This document shows positions 56,076-64,000 of a DNA stretch of 64,000 bases, piece by piece. Positions within the stretch are counted from its first letter, which is position 1. Each line of letters opens with the position of its first letter. The stretch comes from Gnetum montanum (lineage: Eukaryota > Streptophyta > Gnetopsida > Gnetales > Gnetaceae). A program made the position numbers and the translations under genes. The notes under the pieces are model-generated. The model searched no databases, was not told the origin of the DNA, and saw nothing but the letters and a program-made list of their open reading frames with translations. The DNA is taken from the NCBI GenBank assembly GCA_015680685.1, contig MNCI01005623.1, positions 867,695-931,694 on the forward strand, read 5' to 3'.

Positions 56076-57420
56076 ATGTCATGATAGATGTGTTGGAGGT
56101 GGCAAGGTAGATGAAGAAAGGCCTATCCCTTTATGGTAGATGAACAGTTGGGTGGTGCAAAAGCTCGTTCTTCAAGTTATCGAAGGCTTGTTGACATTGG
56201 GTTGTCCATTCGAAGCTAATCCATTTTTTCCGAAGATGTTGCATGGGGTGTAACTTGTCAGTCAACTTTGCTATGAACCTTCGGATGAACTGTACCCTAC
56301 CTTGTAAGCCACGCAATTCCTTTAGGTTCATAGGAGGTGCTAGGTTGATGATGGCCTTAACCTTGTCAAGGCCCACCCGTATCCCATCCTCTAATACTAC
56401 AAACCCTAACATGCATTCGATCTTCACTCTGAATATGCACTTCTTAGGATTAAGACGTAAATCATGCATTTGATAACACTTGAGGACTACCCATAGATCG
56501 CGTGGGTGATAAGCGACCTCTTTGGATTTGACTGCTATATCCACATAGTCATTTATCATTTCTAGGATGTAGTCACTAAAGATGTAGGTCATGGTTTGCT
56601 GGTAGGTTGCTTTGGCGTTCTTGAGCCCAAAAGGCATCATGGTGTAACAAAAGGTACCCCATGGAGTCATGAAGGTTGTTGTTAGCTGATGCTTTGGGTT
56701 GATGCTAATCTGGTTGTAGCCAAAGAAACCATCCATGAAGGATAAAAGGGCATGACCAACCATCATGTGAATGAGTTGATCAATTCTTGGAAGCAAGAAA
56801 TCATCTTTGATCATTGCCTGGTTTAGATCCCAAAAGTCTATACAGATTCATATTCCTCCCATTTTCTTAGAAACCACAATGATGTTGGACACCCATTCTG
56901 AATAATCAACTGCACAAATAAAACCAGCTTGGTATAGCTTGGTGATTTCATTCCTTACGGCTAGTGCAATTTCTAGTTTAACCTTACGAGCTTTCTGCTT
57001 GACTGCCTTCATGCGTGGGTCTAGGACGATGTTGTGCTGTATTAGCCTTAAATCTAAACCTGGCATGTTGCTATATGACCACGTGAAGACTTTAATGCTG
57101 TCTTGCAGAATTTTGGCTACGTCTTTGTGTGTCTGTGCATCTAAGAGGGAACTAAGCTTTAACGTTTTTACTTTCCCCTTGGACATGATCACAGGCATCT
57201 CGATGAGAGGGTCCTCAGTTACATCCCTGGCCTCTAGATCTAGGGTTCAAACCAGATACTTGGGCCAGTCTGGGGATGTTTCTAAGGATGCTATGGTGTT
57301 AGCTATGGTTGATTCCCAGTTGATCAGGTCTAGGTTCAATTGTCTTGTGAGCTCACCATGTGGGCTGGCTAAGGCTAAAGGCGTGGAGAGATCACGATGG
57401 ATTTCCATTTTTTGGTCAAC
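56076..57420 (-). pseudogene. E5 linker and reverse transcriptase
   Basis: Open from 56814 to 56131 (227 codons) and 57198 to 56848. Motifs WVSNIIVVSKK, LLSFMDGFFGYNQISINPKH, TFMTPWGTFCYTMMPFGLKN, TYQQTMTYIF, LNPKKCIF. The catalytic box reads YVD then Ile (56539-56547): one Asp codon is deleted, so the enzyme would be dead. Closest to E1. Confidence 0.92.
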
Positions 57421-57540
57421 CTGTCAAGATGAAACGAGAGCCTAGTTAAGAGGCACCTATTCGCAGTAATCATGTATAATGACAATTTGTAAAGCATCAC
57501 TAATGTGTAACTAGCGAAGTATGATACAAAGATTAAAATT

Positions 57541-58205
57541 TTCCAGTTTAAAGTCATGGCAGACCGCTAAGGCATGGAGATGCAAAACTACTAGAAGAGG
57601 AAATGTAAAAATGTACAACTATCGATGTGAAAACATAAGACTGCTAGAAATGCAAATTTTTTGATGCAAAAGCATGAAACTGCTAGTTTAACATCATTGT
57701 AGAATGCATACGTGTAACGGATCAAAAATGCTATTTTAAGGTCTTTTCGGACCACTAAAGCTGAAGCTATGCAAAGATTGCTAGTTTAAGGTCTTCCCGG
57801 ACTGCTTGATTTGCAACTATGCTAAGGTTGCTAGTTTAAGGTCTTTCTGGACCATTGACTAGAGTGAAATGCTATGCTGGGGTTGCTAGTTTAAGGTCTT
57901 TCCAAACTGGTAAAACCATCGCTACGCTAAGATTGCTAGTTTAACGTCTTTCTAGACCACTAGAGTTGCAACTACGCTAAGGTTGTTAGTTTAAGGTCTT
58001 TCTGGACTGCTGCTAGTTTTAGGCTATTTTGGGCTGCTACTAGTTTTAGGCCATTTCGGGCCACTGCTAGTTTTAGGCAATTTTAGGCCACTGCTAGTTT
58101 TAGGCCGTTTCAGGCCACTACTAGTTTTAGGCCGTTTCGGGCCATGGCGTAACATAGTTTTAGGCCATTTCAGGCCACTGCTAGTTTTAGGCCAATTCGG
58201 GCCTA
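57541..58205 (-). repeat. E5 array 1
   Basis: Two unit types on the plus strand. About seven units of ~55 bases read GCTAGTTTAAGGTCTTTCTGGACC (57720-58010), then about eight shorter units of ~28 bases read CTAGTTTTAGGCCATTTCGGGC (58010-58205). Located between RT and protease. Confidence 0.92.
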
Positions 58206-58359
58206 TCGCATGTTAAAGGTTGATATGCTCATGATTTGGAAAATGGTTAATTAGTGACTAGCGTAGATGCAAAATAGAAGGATGAAAAATGTGCAAGGAT
58301 GTGCAACTGGGCAAGATGCAATGGGGTTGCTACGCTATGTGTAGCTGCTTCTTAACCCA

Positions 58360-59040
58360 TCACGGGTTTAGCGAGACATAAGGCTGAGATGCTTTGCCAA
58401 GGCCTTTGTCTACATCATTGCCTCCCACTTGGAAGGGCAACTCAACCCACATGCTCTCATGTTGGGAACCGACTTGCTGAGCCGATTCCTCTGCTGAATG
58501 GTCAGTGTGTGCTATGACAGGTGCTCCCTTCTTAGAGGTTATGACCTTTGAGCCCTGTTCCATGTCTACGTTGTGGATTTCTTGCATTGCTACCTTTTCA
58601 CCATGGATCACCACCTCCCTACCTATGTAAGGTAGATGGATCTCTTGGTGTATAGGTAAGGAGACGGCCCTAAGTTGTGCTAACCTAGATCTCCCTAAAA
58701 TTAGGTTAAACCCAGGCATTTCCTGACCACAATGAACATTGCATTCATGGGGAACTGGTCCCCTGCCACGAAGTCTACGTGGACTATGCCCTTCACCATG
58801 ACCCAGGCCCCATTGAATGACCTTATACATGACATTCTTGTATACTTGATCTGGTTGACCAAACCCAACTTGTCCATAATAGGGATGGGGATGACGTTGG
58901 TAGCAGCCCCATCATCCACATGTACCCTCCAGATCCAATGTTGGCCAACCCGAATTATGATAGATAGGGGTGCTATAGTCACCTGGCCCCTTTCAGGATC
59001 TTCCCTGATGGAACTATCGTAGAAAGTGAGTTGAGACTAT
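58360..59040 (-). pseudogene. E5 protease
   Basis: Two overlapping frames: 58982-58701 with VHVDDGAATNVIPIPIMDKL and VHVDFVAGDQFP, and 58830-58360 with MPGFNLILGRSRLAQLRA and SLPIHQEIHLPYIG. A frameshift separates them near 58720. DDG active site as in E4. Confidence 0.85.
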
Positions 59041-59960
59041 TCTAGCTCTACAAACGCAAGGGGAAGCATGACTGAATGAATTTCTTCCTCTTCCGTTGGC
59101 ATGTCTTCGTTAACTGGAATCGTCGTCAACATGCTGTTTAGAGTCTCATGGTGTGGAACGGAAGTCATGATTAGGTCATACAAGCTCAGTGTAGTGTTGT
59201 TCTATTTTAGAGCTTGTTTGACCTAAGAGAGGGCATCTAGAAGATCTTTTCCACCCCCCTATTTACCGCCTTCCTTCTCTTCTATTCATCCTAGGAGACA
59301 AATTTCCCAAGGAGGGGCAATTTTGGATCTGGGTTCATACCCTTCTTGGCGGGGTAGTGTGGACTATGTGGTTGTAGTAATGTTCCTCTTTGGTGATGAG
59401 GGTGTAGATGCAGGGGATGAAGACGTAGGCTTGAAAGTACCTAGGGCAATGCTTCCCTTCGATGTCTCACTTGCGAAGCGCACTTCTCATTTTTTTAGGA
59501 CGAGAAGACTGTGTGGCTACCTTACAAGGGGTAGGAGCTGTTGAAGAAGTTGTCCCTCTAATGACAAACAGAGCTAATGGTGTTAATAGGTGAGGTGGTG
59601 TGGTTTTGCTAATAGGTGGTGTGGGTGTGGATGCTCGGGGAGGAACCCTCAGGATAAACAGTTGCTGCAATCTTTGGTCAGCTGCTCACAGTTCTTGTGC
59701 ACTATGCCAAGGCACGTAGATCAGAAATGGTTGTAGGGGCAGCCAAGGATCACTGTCAATGCTGATGGTGTTGATAACATAACCAGCATTGTTGGCATTG
59801 AGGGGATCCATGTAGACATGCAAGGATTGATTTTTGGGACCTACTAGGTTGCTTTTGTCCAACACTAGTTTCCCCTGATCAATCAACCTTTGGATGTCAT
59901 CTTGTAATGCCAAATAGTAATTCGTGTTGTGACCACACTATTGGTGGTAGTCACAAAACC
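59041..59960 (-). pseudogene. E5 gag-protease linker
   Basis: Contains CDYHQ*CGHNTNYY (~59960-59920, knuckle-like but with the last Cys as Tyr), DDIQRLIDQGKL, HVYMDPLNANNAGYVINTIS, then PFLIYVP and LFILRVP, the two remaining FVIRVP-type units. Poorly conserved further on. Confidence 0.65.
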
Positions 59961-61015
59961 TATCTAGCCTAAAACCCTTAGGAACTGGAGGCTCATTAGG
60001 CAAGGCCAAAGAGGGGTTCCTAAGGAGCTCACAGTAGCGTTGGTGTCTCCTGAATCCTTCCTCTAACATTTGCTTATGTTGGATGTGCCGCACTGCCAGT
60101 AGCTACTTTAGAAGCTCTGAAGGCCTGAGAGGAAGTGGGGTATACTTTGAGTGATCTTTGCACTCAAAGTTCAGTTTGGGTTATGCAGATGTCTTGGGTG
60201 CAGGTATGGCAAGTTGTGGTGCATGGCCCTACTTGGGTGTGGGATTAGCTGGGAGTGTGGCCGATTTCTTATTTTTCTTGTTACCATTGTTATGAGGCTT
60301 GGGCTTCGCTTTGGTCACCACAACGGCCACTGTGGTTGTTGGGGCCTTGCCCTTATCCTTCTTTATGAAGGTGTTTTTGTAGGCAACATAGGTCGGTTCT
60401 TTGCTCACCTTGGCCACATCTTATATGCTCTTAGTCTAAGCGAAGGCCTGACTAAGAGTGCAAGGAGCGAGGTAGTACAATTTAGACTTGATGAAGTCAT
60501 TCACTGCATCCTTAAAGATGGCCAGCAAGTGGGCCTCCGCGATGGGCTCGCGGATTTCATTAAGGGTTACACTCCAATGCTGAATGAACTTTTGGACCTG
60601 CTCTAGAGGATCTTGCTTCATGCTTATCAACTGATCCAATGTGATTTCTGGCTTCAATTTGTACTTGAAGCACATCATGAATTAGGTTAGAAGATCCTCT
60701 AGAGTTGAAATAGATGAGCATGGCAGTGTGCGATACCAATCCAAGGCTCTCCCAACTAGGGACATAGCAAAAACACGAATAATCGTGTGTGGCCATTGTT
60801 TCATCAGAAGGGATTCAGACCTAAAGGTAATAAGATGTGTGTTGGGATCTCCCTCCCCATTGTATTTCATGAAGTGTGGGAGGGACATCCTTGGGGGTAA
60901 TGTCAATGGATGGATTGTTGGGCTGATGGGGTCGTCCTGGTAGAAATCCATGACTTGTACCGTGTCAAACTCGACATCCTTGAGGCATTTTATTTCCTCA
61001 GTAAGGGTCTAGATG
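59961..61015 (-). pseudogene. gag: E5 gag core
   Basis: MDFYQDDPISPTIHPLTLPP, MSLPHFMKYNGEGDPNTHL, FAMSLVGRALDWYRTLP, FKYKLKPEITLDQLI, FIQHWSVTLNEIREPI and FIKSKLYYLAPCTLSQAF, then a Lys-rich tail (KAKPKPHNNGNKKNKK). Retrotransposon gag capsid region, spread over several open pieces with few stops. Confidence 0.88.
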
Positions 61016-61830
61016 AGCTAGAATGCTTGGTCTAGACCCTGAGAAAACGTAGATGGTTGGGGAACTACCGAAACAGCTCCCATCTGTGGAATGACAGGGG
61101 TGGCAGCGTGAGCCACCGATGGTACTATTGGGGTGGCCCCAGTGACATGTGTTGCTTGTGGCATCCACCAACCGATGGGTGGTGTCATCAAAGGCACTAC
61201 CAAGGGTTGTGCCACGGGATAGAATGTTTGCGGAATAGACCAGATCCTCACGCTAGGTGGTATCATTTGTGGCACTTGGTAGGTTTGTTGACAAATGTGG
61301 TATGATATTTGCGATGGTAGCATAGCAGGGGGAACAGAGAATGGGGTCCATCACGTTGATGGCCCTGGGCTCACTGTTGATGGTGTGACATACGTAAATG
61401 TGAGAATGGAAGCGGAAGCTGTGTATGGTTGCAAAGCCAGTATGGTGTGCACATGTGGCAGGGTAGCCGTGATTGGTGTGTGATGCGCTACAGGGATGTA
61501 TTGATGAATAGTTTGCAAAGGAATAGTGGCTATAAACGAAACAAATGAAACCAGTGAAACAGGGCATTGATACGTAGAGGGGTTGACATGGTTACCCATT
61601 GCAAATGTGACTACGAGCTGAAAAAACATAGGTGTGATCACGAAGGGAGTAGCGACAGACAACTGGTTAGTCCAGAAGGACTGGGTAGGAGGGACGATAA
61701 CGGGGTTAGTTTGACCTCCCCCATTTTATTGGGAATCAAGTTCCTCCTATCCATCCTGGAACGCTTCTTCATGGTTAGATGCCATGTCTTGTTCCTCCCT
61801 AAGTCTAACCAACTAGATCAACTGGTCTAG
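61016..61830 (-). pseudogene. gag: E5 gag Pro/Val-rich region
   Basis: Low-complexity sequence rich in Pro, Val, Thr and Ile (QVPQMIPPSVRIW, PLVVPLMTPPIGWWMPQ, ATPVIPQMGAVSVVPQ) between gag N-terminus and core, as in E4 (46700-47300). Several overlapping frames are open, so the true frame is unsure above ~61320. Confidence 0.6.
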
Positions 61831-62150
61831 ATGCCATTAGTTCATCTGTGTTAAAGGGATGGTAGCACCGGGAGTGGGAACAAATTCCTTCCCGTTGCAG
61901 TAAGAAAACTTGAAGCTACATTTGTCTTTGAGTTCATGCACATCCAAGGGCATATTTGCCTACATCTTCACACAGAGGAAGTTATAGCATTCATGCTGCT
62001 AGGCCAAGCCCTCAGGTCCCCGGTTTTGGATCTTGAGGGACCAACGTGTTTCCAACATTGGGTTGAGTGGTTTTTCGGCAATAGTGATTCCTTGAACTGT
62101 GATGGAAATCTTGATGTTGAAGGTGTTATCAACGGTACTCAATAAAGCCA
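61831..62150 (-). pseudogene. gag: E5 gag N-terminus
   Basis: Likely start MALLSTVDN at ~62150, then KISITVQGITIAEKPLNP, a TAG, and CYNFLCVKM*ANMPLDVHEL, FKFSYCNGKEFVPTP. Aligns with E4 (47785-47355). Function of this part is unknown to me. Confidence 0.7.
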
Positions 62151-62199
62151 TTGTTAAGGTAAATAGTTTTGCAGATGGAAAGAAAAAGCAAAGAAATTG

Positions 62200-62530
62200 G
62201 AAACCAATCAAAAAGGCTTTATGTCTTGCAGGGTTCCCGAGGAATCGTCGAAGCAACTGATCTGTACCACACGATGCGTAAACAACCGTAAAATGGTTTC
62301 ACGTTTACGCTAGTGCGCAATAGGGTATAGAACACTTGCAAGACTACCATAAAATAGGCAAGTCAACTGGCAGTTAGAGGATTTATGTCCTGTAGGATTC
62401 TTGAGGAACCGTCGAGGTGACTGATCTGCACCACATGATGTGTAAACAACCACAAATGGGTGTCAAGTTTATGCTGATGCGTTTCAGGGTGCAGAATGCT
62501 TACAGGACAACCATGACACATGGAAAGGGC
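62200..62530 (-). repeat. E5 leader: two 164-bp units
   Basis: ATGTCTTGCAGGGTTCCCGA at 62221 recurs as ATGTCCTGTAGGATTCTTGA at 62385, followed in both by GAAYCGTCGA and CCACAYGATGYGTAAACAACC. Leader between PBS and gag, no ORF of note. Confidence 0.85.
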
Positions 62531-62536
62531 ACCAAA

Positions 62537-62555
62537 GGCCCTCCTTCTAGCACCA
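62537..62555 (-). other. E5 primer binding site
   Basis: Sense TGGTGCTAGAAGGAGGGCC, six bases after the LTR end. Related to, but distinct from, the L0/E4 site. tRNA not identified. Confidence 0.8.
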
Positions 62556-62561
62556 GAAAAC

Positions 62562-64000
62562 TGTAGCGACCAAAAATGTCAGCGGTTGGAAAACACTGAG
62601 AGGTCATCGGTCATTGATAGTCTTAACCCTGAATCCACTAGAGGGTCGTGCTAGATAAACGGAAATGACGTGCCCTGAATAGTCTAGTCAATCAAACAGG
62701 GACTTAGTCGGTGTCAATATAACCTTTTGTAAATGGATAGTTTGAAAATGAAACTTCTAGCATAAAATGGTAACTTTAAATGCAAAAGAGACCAAAAATA
62801 ATGTAAAAATGCAATGGTAAGCAAGAAAACAAAGTAAATTGTAGTTAGAAAAATACACCACTTCAAGAACACAACTTCACTCTATCAAGGTGGATACAAT
62901 TGATTATGCAGTGCTGAGCAGCGTTGAGATCCCAAGAGCAACCAAGACATTTAGAGTAAGACAACTGTGTACTTGAACGCGGACTCGGGGGTTAACAATG
63001 TAGAATACTCTGGGGATAGCAGGAAGGAGCAGAATAAGATGCCAAACGGGATTGTCAACTATTTACAGTATCAAACAAGATGCTTACAATGCTTAGGAAT
63101 ACAATACTAACTTTTTTCTCGCTTGCTAGCTAAGGGACTAGCCAACCGACCCCAAGACTGAAAGATGTCCCAAGGATCTTGAGATTACAAGAAGATCTTT
63201 TGAACATTGCTCATTGGAGTATTTATAGGGCCAAGGGCATGCAAAAGGTACGGTTTGGATGCCATGTGTCTTGGGCTTGTGTTGACTTATCTATGTTGCA
63301 TGGGCGTGCATGACTGTTGGATGTGCATGTCCGTTGGACGAGCCTGCCATGCTGTAATTGCAAACCTACAATGCTATAATTGTGTCATCAAAGCTTGGAG
63401 ATGTGTGCCAATGGTGCAATTAGGTGAAGTGCATTGATGTGGTGTAATTTTCTACTACGCCATGTCGTGCTTTGTAGCGTAGCGTGTGGGCATAGTGTAG
63501 CAACTTGTTATGCCACGCTACGCTATACTGCGTAGCATAGTGTAGCCACCGATTTGAAGTAAAAACTTGTGTCGCATCCTACTGCATGTGCTAGAAACCT
63601 TTGAAGTGCATTGACTTGTCCTTTGCACTACAAATCTTGTGAACTTGCTAAGCCTGCCCTTTTAGATGCCTTTTGTTATTCCCGTAGAGTTGCTACGCTA
63701 TGCTACACTATGTAGCATAGCATAGCATAGCAACCGAGACAGCTTGTTTTTTTTGTTTTTTTGCTAAGTTTGCTACTTGCTGGTGAAGGAGCCATTGCTG
63801 AAGACTTGGAGTCGAGTGAAGCAACTACTTTCAAAGACCAGAGGCACTAACTTAGTGCGATTGGAAATCACCAAGTCAACCGAGACTTCCTGTCTTACTC
63901 TCGCTACGCTATGTTACACTGCTTAGCGTGGCATAGCATAGCAGCTTGTCTTGCAACAATTTGTGGTTGACTATTTGAGCAACTATCTCCTGAAGCCTTC
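62562..64000 (-). mobile_element. E5 5' LTR, incomplete
   Basis: Sense end TTTTTGGTCGCTACA at 62562; collinear with 50530-~52000. Reverse TATAAATA at 63220-63227. Palindromes at ~63480-63545, 63685-63735 and 63900-63940. The sense start lies ~200 bases beyond the window. Confidence 0.9.

Larger units (their letters stand above)
50530..64000 (-). mobile_element. E5: Tat-type LTR retrotransposon, 5' LTR cut by the window end
   Basis: 3' LTR 50530-52161, PPT hairpin, sense hydrophobic ORF, antisense ORF, array 2, integrase, aRNase H, RNase H, RT, array 1, protease, linker, gag, leader, PBS, 5' LTR from 62562. The two LTRs agree over the ~1.4 kb visible, at roughly nine of ten positions, with mostly transition differences. 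At least 13.5 kb. Left flank CCAAG (50525-50529) would be the target duplication. Same subfamily as E1 in pol, hairpin and LTR. Confidence 0.9.

Overview
The window is nuclear DNA of a land plant with a large, repeat-filled genome. The evidence is GT-AG introns, LTR retrotransposons of the Ty3/gypsy Tat type with two RNase H domains in pol, and layer on layer of nested, mutated copies. A gymnosperm or a large-genome angiosperm would fit; the sequence does not let me choose. I see no ordinary single-copy host gene, no rRNA or tRNA gene and no CRISPR array.

Layout. (1) 1-3077, +: a broken copy (PG-A) of a multi-exon gene of unknown function. An LTR of 3078-4396 (L0), followed by a primer binding site and leader to about 5270, cuts its last exon. 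(2) E1, +, 5271-13885: a pol remnant (5883-9311), an antisense ORF (10056-10538), the PPT hairpin and a 3' LTR (10896-13885). That LTR is itself split by a minus-strand solo LTR (11272-12547) with a GCCAC target duplication. (3) E2, +, about 13886-21824: a satellite-like leader of ~190-bp units, a decayed pol (16382-19915) and the first part of a 3' LTR (20996-21824). (4) E3, -, from 21825: 3' LTR 21825-23514, antisense-ORF remnant, pol 25290-28640 and unidentified sequence to 30701; a scrap of it continues at 50447-50529. (5) E4, -, 30702-50446, nested in E3: a 19.7-kb element with both LTRs, gag, protease, RT, two RNase H and integrase. It also carries a second copy (PG-B, 39468-43194) of the multi-exon gene, in antisense between protease and RT with introns intact. 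(6) E5, -, 50530 to beyond 64000: 3' LTR 50530-52161, antisense ORF, pol, protease, gag, leader, PBS, and a 5' LTR that runs off the window.

Shared architecture in element sense: LTR - PBS - leader with its own tandem repeat - gag - protease - tandem array 1 - RT/RNase H/aRNase H/integrase - tandem array 2 - antisense ORF - hairpin holding the polypurine tract - LTR. Arrays 1 and 2 share the core GACCTTAAACTAGCA in the same orientation, so pol sits between direct repeats. E1, E2 and E3 keep pol but have no recognisable gag or protease. All copies look dead: none keeps both the RT YxDD box and the second catalytic Asp of integrase. Many in-frame stops fit C-to-T or G-to-A change at CAG, CAA, CGA and TGG codons.

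The most interesting signals are the intron-bearing antisense passenger gene with a second copy of matching structure, the antisense ORF near the 3' end, the hairpin over the PPT/LTR junction, the paired arrays around pol, and the copy-specific palindromic words in the LTRs. All alignments were done by eye; percentages are rough.
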